Below are positions 32,556-45,335 of a DNA stretch of 64,000 bases, in pieces. Numbering within the stretch: the stretch's first letter is position 1; the number at the start of each line of letters is the position of its first letter. The DNA is from Arsenophonus sp046530765 (lineage in GTDB: Bacteria; Pseudomonadota; Gammaproteobacteria; Enterobacterales; Enterobacteriaceae): contig JBHEQS010000007.1 in NCBI GenBank assembly GCA_046530765.1, forward strand, positions 1-64,000, read 5' to 3'. The position numbers and the translations under genes were made by a program. The notes beneath the pieces are model-generated. The model did not search any database, had not been told where the DNA came from, and worked only from the letters and a program-made list of their open reading frames with translations.

Positions 32556-35246
32556 TAAAAAATATTTTATACTAAGATATTATTTATCTTAATATATTTA
32601 CTTCTACTTAAATTAGAAAAATTATAACGAACAATCTGTTATTTTTTATTTTTTTATAAGTTTTATTCAGCATTCAAGAAAAGATTTTGAAATTATTAAT
32701 TTAAAAAATTATCGGTAAATATAATAACATTACTACATAGTCACATCATAAAAGCTAATATGATTTTATAAAAGAAAATATTTAATTTTAGGATAACTCA
32801 TTCAATATGCTATTTTATAAGTTATACTACTTTGTTATACTTTTATAACAATGCTCAAGCGTAGAATATAGAATATTTGATGTATTATTATAATGAACAA
32901 CAACTATATAAGTTATTGTAAGATTACGAGTTTGTCTCATAAATTATAGAAATATATCAGATTATTGATTATGTCTATTGTCAGTCTACTAGATTATAAG
33001 ATCTTAGTATACTTTAATTTAGTTAAGAAAAATTACTTACAATACAATCATAAAGTATACTTCATTACTTTAATCTTGCGGATTGGATACTCGATCGCAT
33101 AAATATCTTGACATTTATTTATATCAGCAAATAACAAAAATTATATAAAATATTAAGTTGTAGTTGAACAAGTTAATAATCTAATCCATTTTATCTTAAA
33201 TATATAGAGCTAGAAGACAGAATTGAATAATTATTTGTTTAAGAAATCTATAGATTTTTTTGTAATGCTTAATGTTTATCCTATTGTATAATAATTTTTA
33301 TTCTTTAGCATATTAGTTCTATGTATTTTTTGATATAATACATATGCTTAATATAACATTATCCATTGGGTATTGAGTGATGACAGTATCATAAAGTATG
33401 TTGAATCAACAGTTATTATAAGCTAATGTAGAACTTTATATAAGTGTATTCTAATTCTTATAATCGAGCATTTTAAAAAAAATAGTTTTTCATTATGATT
33501 ATTAATTTTATATTAACAAATTAAACATATTATTGATTGATTTAGTTTGTTTTATCTGATGTTAGAGAAAGTTCTCGTTAATATAAAAATTTACTGATTA
33601 CAATAAAATTAAACTTTATGAACAAAATTTTCTATATTACAGAAACCATTAAAGTTATTAGAATATATAATAATATTATTTGTATAAATTTTATTTTATA
33701 ATGAATAAACATATTTTCTAAATATTAAAACTAATACCAATATATTTGTTCTAAATTATGATAAAAAATTTGAAATATGAGATTACTATATTTTTTTTGC
33801 TAAAATAGAATTTACTGCAGAAAATTATTTTTTGTATTGTATTAAGTACATTTTTTACATACAAATGTTTATAATTAAGAATTTATGTAAAACTTTATAA
33901 TAGCATATATAGTTATCTAGTTTTAATAAATTCAATTCTAAGATAAAATTCTTAAAAATAAAAAAAATCTTTATTGAATAATCTTAAAGAAATGTAATTT
34001 ATATAAATTAAAAAGAATTCTAGTAATTATAACATTTATTTAAAAAAAAATTCAACGCTAATAGATAATATATGGAATATTTTTCATAAAATTACTATAC
34101 AACTACTGATGTTCGAAATTAAATTTGAATATATATTATATAATATGTAAGCGTTTTAACTATTTCTAATCTTTGCTAGAACAAATGTCGATATTACTCA
34201 TTATTTCTCTCTTGCTAATTATTATAAAAACGATTTTATATTAATAAATAATAAGTCAATAACTACAAATGTTTTGCATGTCGTATATGCATTTTGTTTT
34301 ATTCATTATAAATTCTATAATTTCTAACTTTTTTGTAACATTTAAAAATCAATTTTGTATAAATGTAATATATTATAGCTGAAATGTTCGTTTGGTTCCT
34401 ATTAGGCTATATATTTCTCTTTCGAAGTTATTAAAATTATTTAATAATTAAAGACTGTACATAAGTTTGCATGTTTTGCATTAAATTATCTTTTAAATTT
34501 TTAACTTTTACATGAATAATCACATCTCCTCTATTTTTATTTTTTTTACACCAATATGAATATATCTACTATATCGATACTTGACGTTACTCTTCTAAAA
34601 ACTATACATTAATAGAACTTTATTATACTACAAGTGATTTTATATAATTAATCAGAATATTCTTATCTATATTTATCTTATTTTCTGTTATCATTTTTTA
34701 AATAAAAGAAAACGAGTTATACTAAGTTTACTATTTTTTTGCAATAAGTCTTACTGTATTTATAATATTATTGATTAACGATGTTTATAGTTATTTGGAT
34801 TTTTAATTATGTAGCTATGAATATGTCTTATACGTATTAACATTTTTAGATGTAGACTTTATTATTAATTTTACTTTATTAAAAATCTAGATGTTATTAT
34901 ATCTGAAGACCATACTCAAAACAGTTACTGGTTACTAATATTTAGTTATATTATATGTTACAATAAAAACTACTTTTTTATAATTGCACAATGGTTTATT
35001 TATTAATAATAAATTAAAAATTTTAGCCGAATATATTAAATTATATACCATCTATATAAATATGTTAATATATCATTTTTAGATTAATTATATCAATACA
35101 TATTATATTAATTTATTTACATAAAATATAATTAAGTTTAAAAAATATTCTATATAAGTAAATTATTAAAACAATAAATTCATATAAGTAATTATTTTAA
35201 ATTAAAAAAAATTTTATATATGTTTTTACTAGAACTATTTTATCTT

Positions 35247-35284
35247 TTTAATAAAAATATATATTAATATATATTTTTATTAAA
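35247..35284. repeat. Perfect 38-nt palindrome (19-bp arms)
   Basis: TTTAATAAAAATATATATT and its exact complement. Pure A/T, so chance is less negligible than for the others, but the match is exact. Confidence 0.8.
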
Positions 35285-38200
35285 TATTTTTATAATATAT
35301 TATAAATTTTAACTTATTAATAATTAATATTTTAATAAAGAAATTAATTAAAGCATTTAATTAATTATGTATTATATCTCTAATATTGTTTTGTATTATT
35401 AAATTAAAAAAACTTTTATTGTTATTAATATTATTAATAAACATTTTTTCTTAAAAACTAAGTAAAATTTTTTGTTTCTTATTGTGATTATTATTGAATA
35501 AAATAGTATATTTCAGTTTATATAACTTTATAAATACATATATATTGATTAACATATTTAATATATTCAATTTTACTAATTAAATTCCATTTTAAAGCTA
35601 CGATTTTATTATTTTATTTTAATATAGAAATAAATAATTTATGAAATTCTAATTGTTATTTAAATATTATCTTTAATTAAAGTAATATATAATTATTGAT
35701 CATAGTGTAATTTATGGTATAATAAAATTTGCAACATATTTATATTAATAAATAATTTCATCTATAATATTTTAAAAATTAGAGAAAAAGTAATTTATAT
35801 TACTTCAGATGAAGTACATTACATTAAATTCTTTTATAAAGAATTATTTACAAAAAAAATAAAACAATTGTATCTTTTGATCTTTTATTAAATAAATTAT
35901 AAATTTATTATATACTAAATTTATAATTTATCATAAAGCTTACTATATAATTTGATATAACATATAAATGAATTAATGTAATGCTTTTAAAAAAAACTAA
36001 AAATATAATATAAATTACCATAGAAAATAATAAATTACTTTAATAGCATCTGTTAGTATAGCTTAACAGTTTTATCTTAACTATCGTAATTTTAGATTAT
36101 TTTTACTATATTTAAATATTTACATACAAATATCTTAATTAGTTATTAATTGATATCCTAATATTAATATAATAAATTAATACTATGTATCAATTCTTTT
36201 AATAAGTATTTTTTTTATAAAAAATGTTTATTACTTTCAGATTAGCCTGCAGCAAGTGATCTATTGGTAATATAAAGTACTTTTCTGTAAATAATGCAAT
36301 ATTCTATCATGCTAAGTACTATTGAAGTACAAATTAAAAAAATCTGTTAATACAATTGTTAACTTTATTAAGTTAACCAACTACCTTATAATAAGTAATC
36401 AAATTAATATTTTTTTTCCTATGTAAGATTTATCTTTATTATTTACAATAGAATGTATATTCTATATAATATAAAATTAAGTTATGCTTAAATGAAGTTA
36501 CTTATTTAATAAAAATTATTATATAAAGTAAATGTCGTCGTATAAAACAAATTATATCAAATATAAATCATAAAACTTTATTTAATAATTTATATAAAAG
36601 TTGATGATATTTATAACTTACAAGTTAAATTTTGTATGGGTGAAATAAAAATAATAAGAAACAACAAATATTTCATTCTAGCGATAATTGTCAAAACTTT
36701 CAAAAAAAAGTTATACATTAAAATTTTAAGAATTAAATATATAAATATATCTTTATGTATAAATTTAGAAAAAAAATACCTAACTTTATTTGACGCATTT
36801 AATAAATACTTATTTTCTGTAATGTAATTAACCTTGATTAAAAAGTTATCAAACATTTAGTTGACATAATAAATTAATAAGTTTTTCAATAAATTTCTAT
36901 ATAATTTATTTAATAATTTTCTCTAATAAGATATATCATTGCATCTCATTTCTATTTTATCACTCTTAAATTTTAAATAATTGATATATACGTTTTTAAC
37001 AAAATAATAATGGCATTAATTTTTCATTAATATATCTTCAGCTATTATTTTTTTCTTTTAGTTAGATCTTAATAATAAGTTATTAAGATCTTTATTGAAA
37101 TTAATAATATATATTATTTGAATATAATTCTTGTGTTTTTTATTTTAAATTATTTCTAAAAATATTTAGACTGGTTAAAAAATATATAAGTCAATATTAA
37201 TTAAATTTGACTTATAGATAATTATTATCATATCAGTTTTAATATACATCTAATTAGAAGATATTAATTTTATCGTGCATAGATAAGTTTATGATTATTA
37301 ATTTTGAAATAAAATATATTACAATAAAAGTTAATTAAATAGATTACTAATGATTGATTGATTTAAATGGTCATGTTTGCTTGCCAAAATAAAATCAATT
37401 ATAATATAGAATTAAATTTCATAATTGTAATAATTATTTATTATTCTAACAATACTCAACTAGTTAATAGTTTAGTAAAATTACTACAGCACTGCATTAA
37501 TAAGCACAATTAAGTATTACAACTCGTTAAGTTTATTGAAACTATTATAAATATATATATTAATCTTATTTAATTGTGTAACAATCTAAATTTTTATATT
37601 ATTCGTTATTCATTATTATATAATAAATTAGATATACTTAATTTTGATTACACAGTATAAATATAGAATATAAGATTAATTTCATAAATAAATTTATTTT
37701 TTTTATTTTAATTTGCATTCATTAATGTTATATTCAATTAATAATAATAGATTTATAATGTAAAAAATTTAACTTGATATCATTGTCATTTATAATAATG
37801 AATTATAGATATTTTGATGTTTACAAAAATATAATATCAATAAAGTCATAAAATTTTATTAAAGACTAGTAATAAAGTTTTTTGTAAAAAATTAATAAAA
37901 TAGATTGATATTTGTATATTTTTTTTTGAAATTTGATTTCATAAATATTGTGTGCAGAAAATAATAATAACGTTGCTTATTTATTTAACCAATAGGCAGC
38001 TGCAATTACAAGTATACTGATATTTTAAAAAATAAAGATTATTACATAGATAATTATATAAGATTATAAAATTATAAGATTATCTTATTAAATTATATAC
38101 AACACAAGACTTTTCTTAATTTTCAACAATTCTAAAATAGAATATCGTTAATAAAAAATATTTTTTTTATTTACAATATGAATAAAGATTGCACAATTAA

Positions 38201-39543
38201 CTATTATTTAAATAAAAATAAAATATTTAATGATAGTTAGATATATAGTTCATTAGTATAATTTTTGAATCTTACAGATTAATTTATGCAATTGGATTAT
38301 AGCAATTAATTACAAAATTATTTATTGATACTACAAAAAATATCGATAAATAAATTAACACATAAAGTCTTAGAGTTAAGATACAAAAGACATAGAAATG
38401 TTTTTAAATAGTTATCTTATATATTTTGTAATGAAGCTAAATAATTTCCTTATCACTAAGTTTACAAAAAATAAATAACATACAATATAAAAATATTTTT
38501 TTTATAGAAAATACTTGAGAATCTATAAAATTATTCTTTTTTAAGTAAATATAAATTTTATAATAATTTGTATTATAGTCAAAATAATAATATAAGTAAA
38601 TCTATCTTAAATTTTATATCATTAAACTTTACGATAAAAGCATGTTGGATATTCAGATAACAAAATAAAATATAGTAGTTTTTTATTGCTTAAAGTTGGT
38701 TTACTAAAAAATATACTAATAATTTTTATTTTTAATATTATTTATATTAGGAACATATTATTTATATTTATCATAACATTTTAATATACTATAAAAATTA
38801 AGATATATAAAATTTTTAATAGACACAAAGAATATACTGATACATATTTCACATTAAGTACGTTTTGATCTTAAATAAATTATATTAATTTTTATAGTTA
38901 ATAATTATTAATATCTATTGTGACTGAAAGATTAGCATATGTGTTATAATTAGTATATTTAGTAAAATTTCTATACTTAAATCTAATTTTCTGTTAAGAA
39001 TGATAAATTTGCGTTTACTAAATAGATAACTTTTTTTAAAATCAATGATTAATAAAAAAGATGAGTCATAAACTAGATATAGTAACATTTAATATATAAA
39101 AGTTTAGTGGCATCTATTTAAAATAGATATAGTTTTTATTACAGAATGTAACATTCAGCTTTTTATATAAATAAATAAACTTTTAATTATAATAGTTTTT
39201 ATTTTAGAACTATGTTCGCATTGTTTAATGGTTTATTATTATATCTGCATTATTAAATACTTTTAATAATATTTTTGTTTTAATATTTTAAAAATTCTAA
39301 TTTCTATAATTTTTTCATTTATTTTGTTAATTTAAAAAATAATATTAACTATCTATGTTAAATTACTGTTTTTGTCGTAAGTTCAACAAATAAAATAATT
39401 AAAATAACGATAATTAAGATTTATTTATTGCATAACTTTAATTTTTTTGTTTAAAACAGAATATAAAATTAATAAATTTCTTTTTTTGTATCTTTTTGTG
39501 ATATTTAATAGATGATTAGTATTATAATACAAAAATTTCTCGG

Positions 39544-39585
39544 TATTGAGTATTGAGTATTGAGTATTGAGTATTGAGTATTGAG
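39544..39585. repeat. Tandem heptamer repeat (TATTGAG)6
   Basis: Six exact, uninterrupted copies of TATTGAG in the desert between bioD and metG. The unit is not a multiple of 3 and no gene is nearby, so it looks like a slippage product. Confidence 0.95.
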
Positions 39586-42282
39586 TAAATATATTTTATT
39601 TATATAAAAGAATGTACAAAATTTTAAACTATTTATTTAACTGTTATGCTAATTTGTTGAATTTCATGTATATCCTATATTTTTGCAGTAAAAACTAACT
39701 GCACATTCATCGTTGTGGTAATTAATGACTAATAGATTACAATATAATAATCTCAAAGTATAATATAAACAAAGTTAGTGAAAAGTATATTGCCTAATAA
39801 CAGAAATTTAATATAAAACTAATTTATTTAGCATATAGCATATTATAACATATAATAAAATTATAAATATTAGTAAGTAAAATGATAGATTGACAAATTT
39901 ATTTAAGTATATAGAGATTAATTATCCATATACTCTGTGCATTAGTGAAATATAAACTAACTAATTCTGGTAAAGAAAAACCGCGCAAAAGTTACAAGAT
40001 GTAAATAATATATAAAACTAAATAGCCTGAGAAAAAATTAGAGACTGTTTTCTTTCTTTTATAATAAAGAAGACTAAAGTTACATTAATGAATATTGTCA
40101 AGAATAAATTCGATAATATAACCATTATAATTCAAGATTATATATATTTTCTATTAGAAAAGCCTCTTAGTAAATGTTATTTAATTAATTTTATTATAAA
40201 ATCAGAAAATTATTAATATTTAAAAAAAAGATGGTTAATAAAGGTTCTTTAGGATCTCATTAAATGATCCTATAAGAAGTGAAAACATATTTAAATATTA
40301 TTGCTACAAATCTATAAAGTAAACCACTGTAATAACGTATATGCCAATCTAAATATTCAGATAAGATGAGTATACAAAAATAGAATACTAAAACTAGCAA
40401 CTATATTTTAATTTTGTATATATTTATTTCTAATAATATAGTATGTTACCATAAAACAAGCTGTACAGTACTATTACTGACAATAAATATCTATTACGTT
40501 AATAATAATTAATATATTAATAAGTAAAGTAATAAAAACTGTATTTAAGAGTCTATAAATGATCAGTTTATATATCTAATAAATCAGTAGATTGGATAAA
40601 TTACAAATATAATATTGAATAAGTACCATATTTACATTATTTAAAATTTATTTAATATATGTATTATTTGATGCTCTTGCAGTTATTTTAAATATCTATA
40701 GAAAGAAATATAAATAATTTATATAATGTTTGTTATGAATAATTACTACTTAATAAATTAGATCATAAATTAACAAACTAATCATTACTATGATTAGTTG
40801 AAATATTTATATTAAAAATAATAAAAATTAGAAGAGAATTAAAAAGAAATATTAGAATGTCAGAACATTAAGTTATAACTTATAATTAAATAAATTGTTC
40901 TGAATATTTTAATTAATATAACTAAAATCTTTAATTATATCATCAATCTAGAAATAAAAGATAAAATAAATAATTTTAATAAAATTAATAAATATTTAAA
41001 ATATATATAAAAGAACAATATAAAGAAAAAATTATGATTTTTAATATATTGTATGTTATTATAAGGTTTATTTAATATTGTGCTTTAAAATTATGTTAAT
41101 TAAACTAAGAATTATTGATTATTAAAAATAGGTTCATTGATCAGAAAAAATTCGTTTACAATTACAATGCTTCAAAAACTGTAAAAAACATATGAAATAA
41201 AATTATAAAAAGAAATTAACATTTTTTATCAATTCACTTGAATTGTAAGAAGTAATCATAAAAATGATAAGTCAATTAATAGATATTAGATTTCTAATCT
41301 ACAACAATAAATTATTTATATATAATGATGATTATGTAAGGAATTAAACTATAAATATAATTAGTCCACAGTATTCTTACATACATTACATTCGTGTTTA
41401 TCGTAATATCATATATTTCTAACATCATAATTAATATATTTTTGATAAATTTATACTTTTTTCTAAAAAAAATATAAGTTTTAAGTTGTTTTATATATCT
41501 AAGCATTTATAGATAATATTTATATTTTAAATAATTATTGATATTTTTTAATAAAAATAAATTCAACAATCATATATTACTATTTAACAATAGTATTAAT
41601 ATTATTGTTTATAAATCTTTTACGTACGTTATATTATAAAAGTTTTATATTATTTTTTTTAAAATTTATTAAATATTATTGAATGAATAAAATTATATTA
41701 AATCACTGATATGTTTATATACTTATCATTTTTTTAATATTAAGTATTTTGAGTAAAAATAATTAATGACTATTTTTTTTAATATGATTAAAATCAGTAT
41801 TTCACTAAATTAATTAATTTATTATTTTGATTTAAATTTGTGTATATTTACATTATTATTTATTCATGTTTATGTTTATTATAAATAAAAACATTTTATT
41901 AAATAATTCTAATTAATATAGCATATATCTTTAAATTAACTATTATCTATTTAAGGATGTAATCTGTATAATTATTTTATAATATTATCTTTAATTTAGT
42001 TCTTATAGTTTCATACATTTACGCCGATAGTTTGATATATTAATATTATTGTTGTAAATTAGTTAAAATATTTTACTTAAGATTCAATAAAATTGTGATA
42101 ATATTATTTAACTAAAATATATATCACTAATATAGTTGATATTATTTTATATTTTAAATAAAATAATTAGATATTCTTTATCCTGGCTATGTATCTTATA
42201 TGATTAGAGATATCTTCTTATTATTAATTTAATAACTTAGTTTACTTTAATATATAAAAAACCAATTACATTTTTAATATTT

Positions 42283-42318
42283 GAAATAATATTATAAATT
42301 TATTTATAATATTATTTC
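42283..42318. repeat. Perfect inverted repeat, 16-bp arms, 4-nt loop
   Basis: GAAATAATATTATAAA, loop TTTA, exact complement. It is about 1.3 kb downstream of the metG 3' end. Confidence 0.8.
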
Positions 42319-43643
42319 TGAATAAATAGTTAAAAACATTAATCTATTTTAGATTATTGTCACAATATAATTTTAAAAAAAATAATTTTGGTAAAATAGT
42401 AAAATTTTTATTAAAACTACTTTATAATTTTAAATAAAAAATATAATATTTAAAATATAGTAAATCTAATATAATTTCACGTTTAATATATTATATAAGA
42501 TGTAATCTATATATTATATATAGTCTGTTTATTATAATTGTAATTATTATTATTCTGTAAGTAATAATAATTTGTTGTTCCTTTTATTAGATATTTTATA
42601 GTACGTTTATATAAAATATAAGAAGAGTATTTTATTACACTTAAATTATTTAATAAATATAGAAAATAAATTCTATTATCATAATAAGTATAATTATCAG
42701 TTTTTTGATTAATCTAATAATTTAATATTATTGCAATAATTATCAAAAGAAGAATATAAATAAAGAATTTTTCTTATTTATGGTTATGGATTACATAATA
42801 AAATAGATTAAATAGGAATATTTTATTTATGTTAATGAAATTCTTTTTATTAATTCAACTATTTGTTATTATTTAATACTTTATTATTTAATATTTTTAC
42901 TGTAAAAAAATAAATATATTTATAAGTCGTAATAATAATCAATATAATAATAGTACATAAAAGAAAATATAGATAATTTATTAGTTTATTTTATCATAGT
43001 AATTTACTATAACTCTTTTTCAAAATTATAAGCGTTATAATGTCTTATTTTATAATAAATAATATTAACAGTTATATTATTTATAGATATTATTTGTATT
43101 ATTAGCAAGCTAAACTAAGAGATATTTCATGATAAAATCATATGACAAAAATAAAAGCTAGTATAATTAAAATTAAGCTTATTTTTTTTTACTAAAAAGA
43201 AATAAACAAACAAAATTAGTAAATATTATTATCTGGTATTATTAAAATCATTTTTTTTGTAAAAACAAAATATCAACTAAAAAATAAAGAACATCAATAA
43301 TAGAATTAATTTGTTTTTTTATGTTAGATATAGCGCCTATATTATGATTTAATATAAATATATTTCTATTATGTTGCAAACTCGCAATGTCATTCCATTC
43401 ATAAAAACTAAAATATATTTTTCTTTTCAATAAACTAATGAATATAATAATTAAAATTATTTCACTGCTCTATAATCAGCATAATAATAATTTAAAAATT
43501 ATAGAAATTTTCAGATTTTTATCTCTTATATTTAATTATATTTCAGCATTTTATAGTAAACTTCTAGGAATAAAATTACTTAATTTAAATTACTAGTAAG
43601 ACTTTTATTATTATAATTTAAATTAATTAAATTTTAAATAAGA

Positions 43644-45335
43644 TTAATTATCTAAGCTTTTTTGATTGGTTGTCATTTGCGTTGTTATATTTTTTCTAGA
43701 TAATGTTGATATGGCTGTTATATTATTTATTTCAATTCTTTTGAATAATGTTTTAAATTGAGCAATTTCATGATTTAACAATGGGTATATTATATTATCC
43801 AAGTTAAGGGAAATATTTAAAAAAGTTTCTGTTCGTTCTGCAAGTCCTGGTAGTATAGGCTTCAAATAAGTCATTATTACACGAAATAAATTGATACCCA
43901 TAGAACATACATTATGTAAATCTTTCGATAGACATTCGTTCTTAGCGATTACCCAAGGTGTTTTATCATTGATGTATTGATTAGCTAGATCAGTAAGTAA
44001 CATAATTTCTCGAATTGCCTTGTTATACTCACGATTATAAAATTCTTGGTTAATTTTATTTTTTACCTCAATAAATTGTTTATATAGATTAGGTTCTGCA
44101 AGATGATCTGATATCTTGGAATTAAAACGTTTATTAATGAATCCAGCATTTCTAGCAGCAAGATTGACAACTTTATTAACGATGTCAGAATTTACACGTT
44201 GCAAAAAATCTTCTAAGTTAAGATCAATATCATCAATTCCAGAAGAAAGCTTCGTGGCATAATAGTAACGCAAACAGTCAGGATCTAAATGATCTAAATA
44301 TGTTCGCGCTGTAATAAAAGTGCCCCTTGATTTAGATATTTTTTTACCATTTATAGTTATATATCCGTGAACAAATATATTAGTTGGTTTTCGGTAATTA
44401 CTACCTTCTAATATTGCTGGCCAGAATAGACTGTGAAAGTAAACAATATCCTTACCGATAAAATGGTAAAGCTCTGCAGTAGCATTTTTGCTCCAATAAC
44501 TATCAAAATCAATATTAGGTTGTTTTTTGCATAGATTTTTAAATGTTGCCATATAACCAATTGGAGCATCTAGCCATACGTAAAAATATTTATCTGGCGA
44601 ATTAGGAATTTTAAAACCAAAATAAGGAGCATCGCGAGTAATATCCCATTGTTTCAAACCTGTTTTAAACCACTCTTGCATTTTATTTACTACTTGTGAT
44701 TGTAGAATACCTGAACGTATCCAAATTTTTAACATATCGTTAAATACAGGTAAGTCAAAGAAAAAATGTTCTGTTTCTCTCATTTCAGGAGAGGAACCAG
44801 AAATTACAGAATGTGGATTAATGAGCTCTTCTGGATTGTAAGTCGCACTACAGACTTCACAATTATCACCATATTGATCATCAGCATGGCATTTTGGACA
44901 AATTCCTTTAACGAATCGATCTGGTAGAAATATTCCTTCTTTAGGATCATAAAGTTGTAAAATTTTTTTTGTTTGAATGAAACCATTCTTTTTTAGTGTC
45001 AAATAAATTTGTTCAGATAATATTTTATTTTCTACACAATGAGTAGAATAATAATTATCGTAACTAATTCTAAAGTTAGTAAGATCATATTTGTGTTCCT
45101 TATTTATTTTACTAACCATATCAACAGGAGATATGTCCAATTGTTTAGCTTTTATCATTATTGGCGTACCGTGTGCATCATCAGCGCAAATAAAATAAAC
45201 TTTATTACCACGCATTCGTTGATAGCGAACCCATATGTCAGCCTGAATATGCTCAAGCATATGGCCAAGGTGAATTGAGCCGTTAGCATAAGGTAATGCA
45301 CAGGTTACCAAAAGTTTTTTCATAATTTCAGACAT
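43644..45335 (-). CDS. metG: Methionyl-tRNA synthetase without the C-terminal tRNA-binding domain
   Basis: Class I aminoacyl-tRNA synthetase charging tRNA-Met. The protein is 563 residues; E. coli MetG has 677. The Rossmann signature PYANGSIHLGH (15-25), the zinc-knuckle cysteines C146, C149, C159 and C162, the KISKS loop (332-336, usual form KMSKS) and the anticodon-binding helical domain (NLAARNAGFINKRF, SMGINLFRVIMTYLKP) are all present. The Trbp111-like dimerisation domain that follows in E. coli is absent. E. coli MetRS cut near residue 547 is known to be an active monomer, so function is expected. The start at ATG 45335 matches the family N-terminus; an in-frame ATG lies four codons later. 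Confidence 0.97.
   Translation of the reverse strand: MSEIMKKLLVTCALPYANGSIHLGHMLEHIQADIWVRYQRMRGNKVYFICADDAHGTPIMIKAKQLDISPVDMVSKINKEHKYDLTNFRISYDNYYSTHCVENKILSEQIYLTLKKNGFIQTKKILQLYDPKEGIFLPDRFVKGICPKCHADDQYGDNCEVCSATYNPEELINPHSVISGSSPEMRETEHFFFDLPVFNDMLKIWIRSGILQSQVVNKMQEWFKTGLKQWDITRDAPYFGFKIPNSPDKYFYVWLDAPIGYMATFKNLCKKQPNIDFDSYWSKNATAELYHFIGKDIVYFHSLFWPAILEGSNYRKPTNIFVHGYITINGKKISKSRGTFITARTYLDHLDPDCLRYYYATKLSSGIDDIDLNLEDFLQRVNSDIVNKVVNLAARNAGFINKRFNSKISDHLAEPNLYKQFIEVKNKINQEFYNREYNKAIREIMLLTDLANQYINDKTPWVIAKNECLSKDLHNVCSMGINLFRVIMTYLKPILPGLAERTETFLNISLNLDNIIYPLLNHEIAQFKTLFKRIEINNITAISTLSRKNITTQMTTNQKSLDN

Larger units (their letters stand above)
32556..43643. other. 11-kb gene desert between bioD and metG
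   Basis: The longest gene-free stretch of the window. In E. coli uvrB follows bioD; I found no remnant of it. Less AT-rich patches that could be gene debris occur near 33070-33115, 34378-34434 (reads MFVWFLLGYIFLFRS), 36240-36300, 37985-38015 (minus strand reads LVIAAAYWLNK then stop) and 39958-40005. None could be identified. Short open frames at 36611-36856 (both strands), 41312-41506 and 43248-43430 look random. Perfect inverted repeats lie at 35247 and 42283, and a heptamer repeat at 39544. Confidence 0.65.

Noticed and set aside
36611..36856. 81-codon frame on the minus strand, overlapped by a 63-codon + strand frame
   Set aside because: Composition is almost only I/L/K/N/F/Y, there is no recognisable motif, and at this AT content a few such frames are expected by chance in 64 kb.
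39544..39585. Possible CRISPR-like direct repeats
   Set aside because: Units of 7 nt abut without spacers; this is a simple tandem repeat and no cas gene is present.
39958..40005. Minus-strand RGFSLPELV, similar to a type IV prepilin cleavage site
   Set aside because: No hydrophobic helix continues in frame and stops flank it; the + strand reading GKEKPRKSYKM is equally (un)convincing.
43248..43430. 60-codon frame downstream of metG on the same strand
   Set aside because: It begins with TTG without a ribosome binding site and does not resemble the missing MetG C-terminal domain or any family I know.
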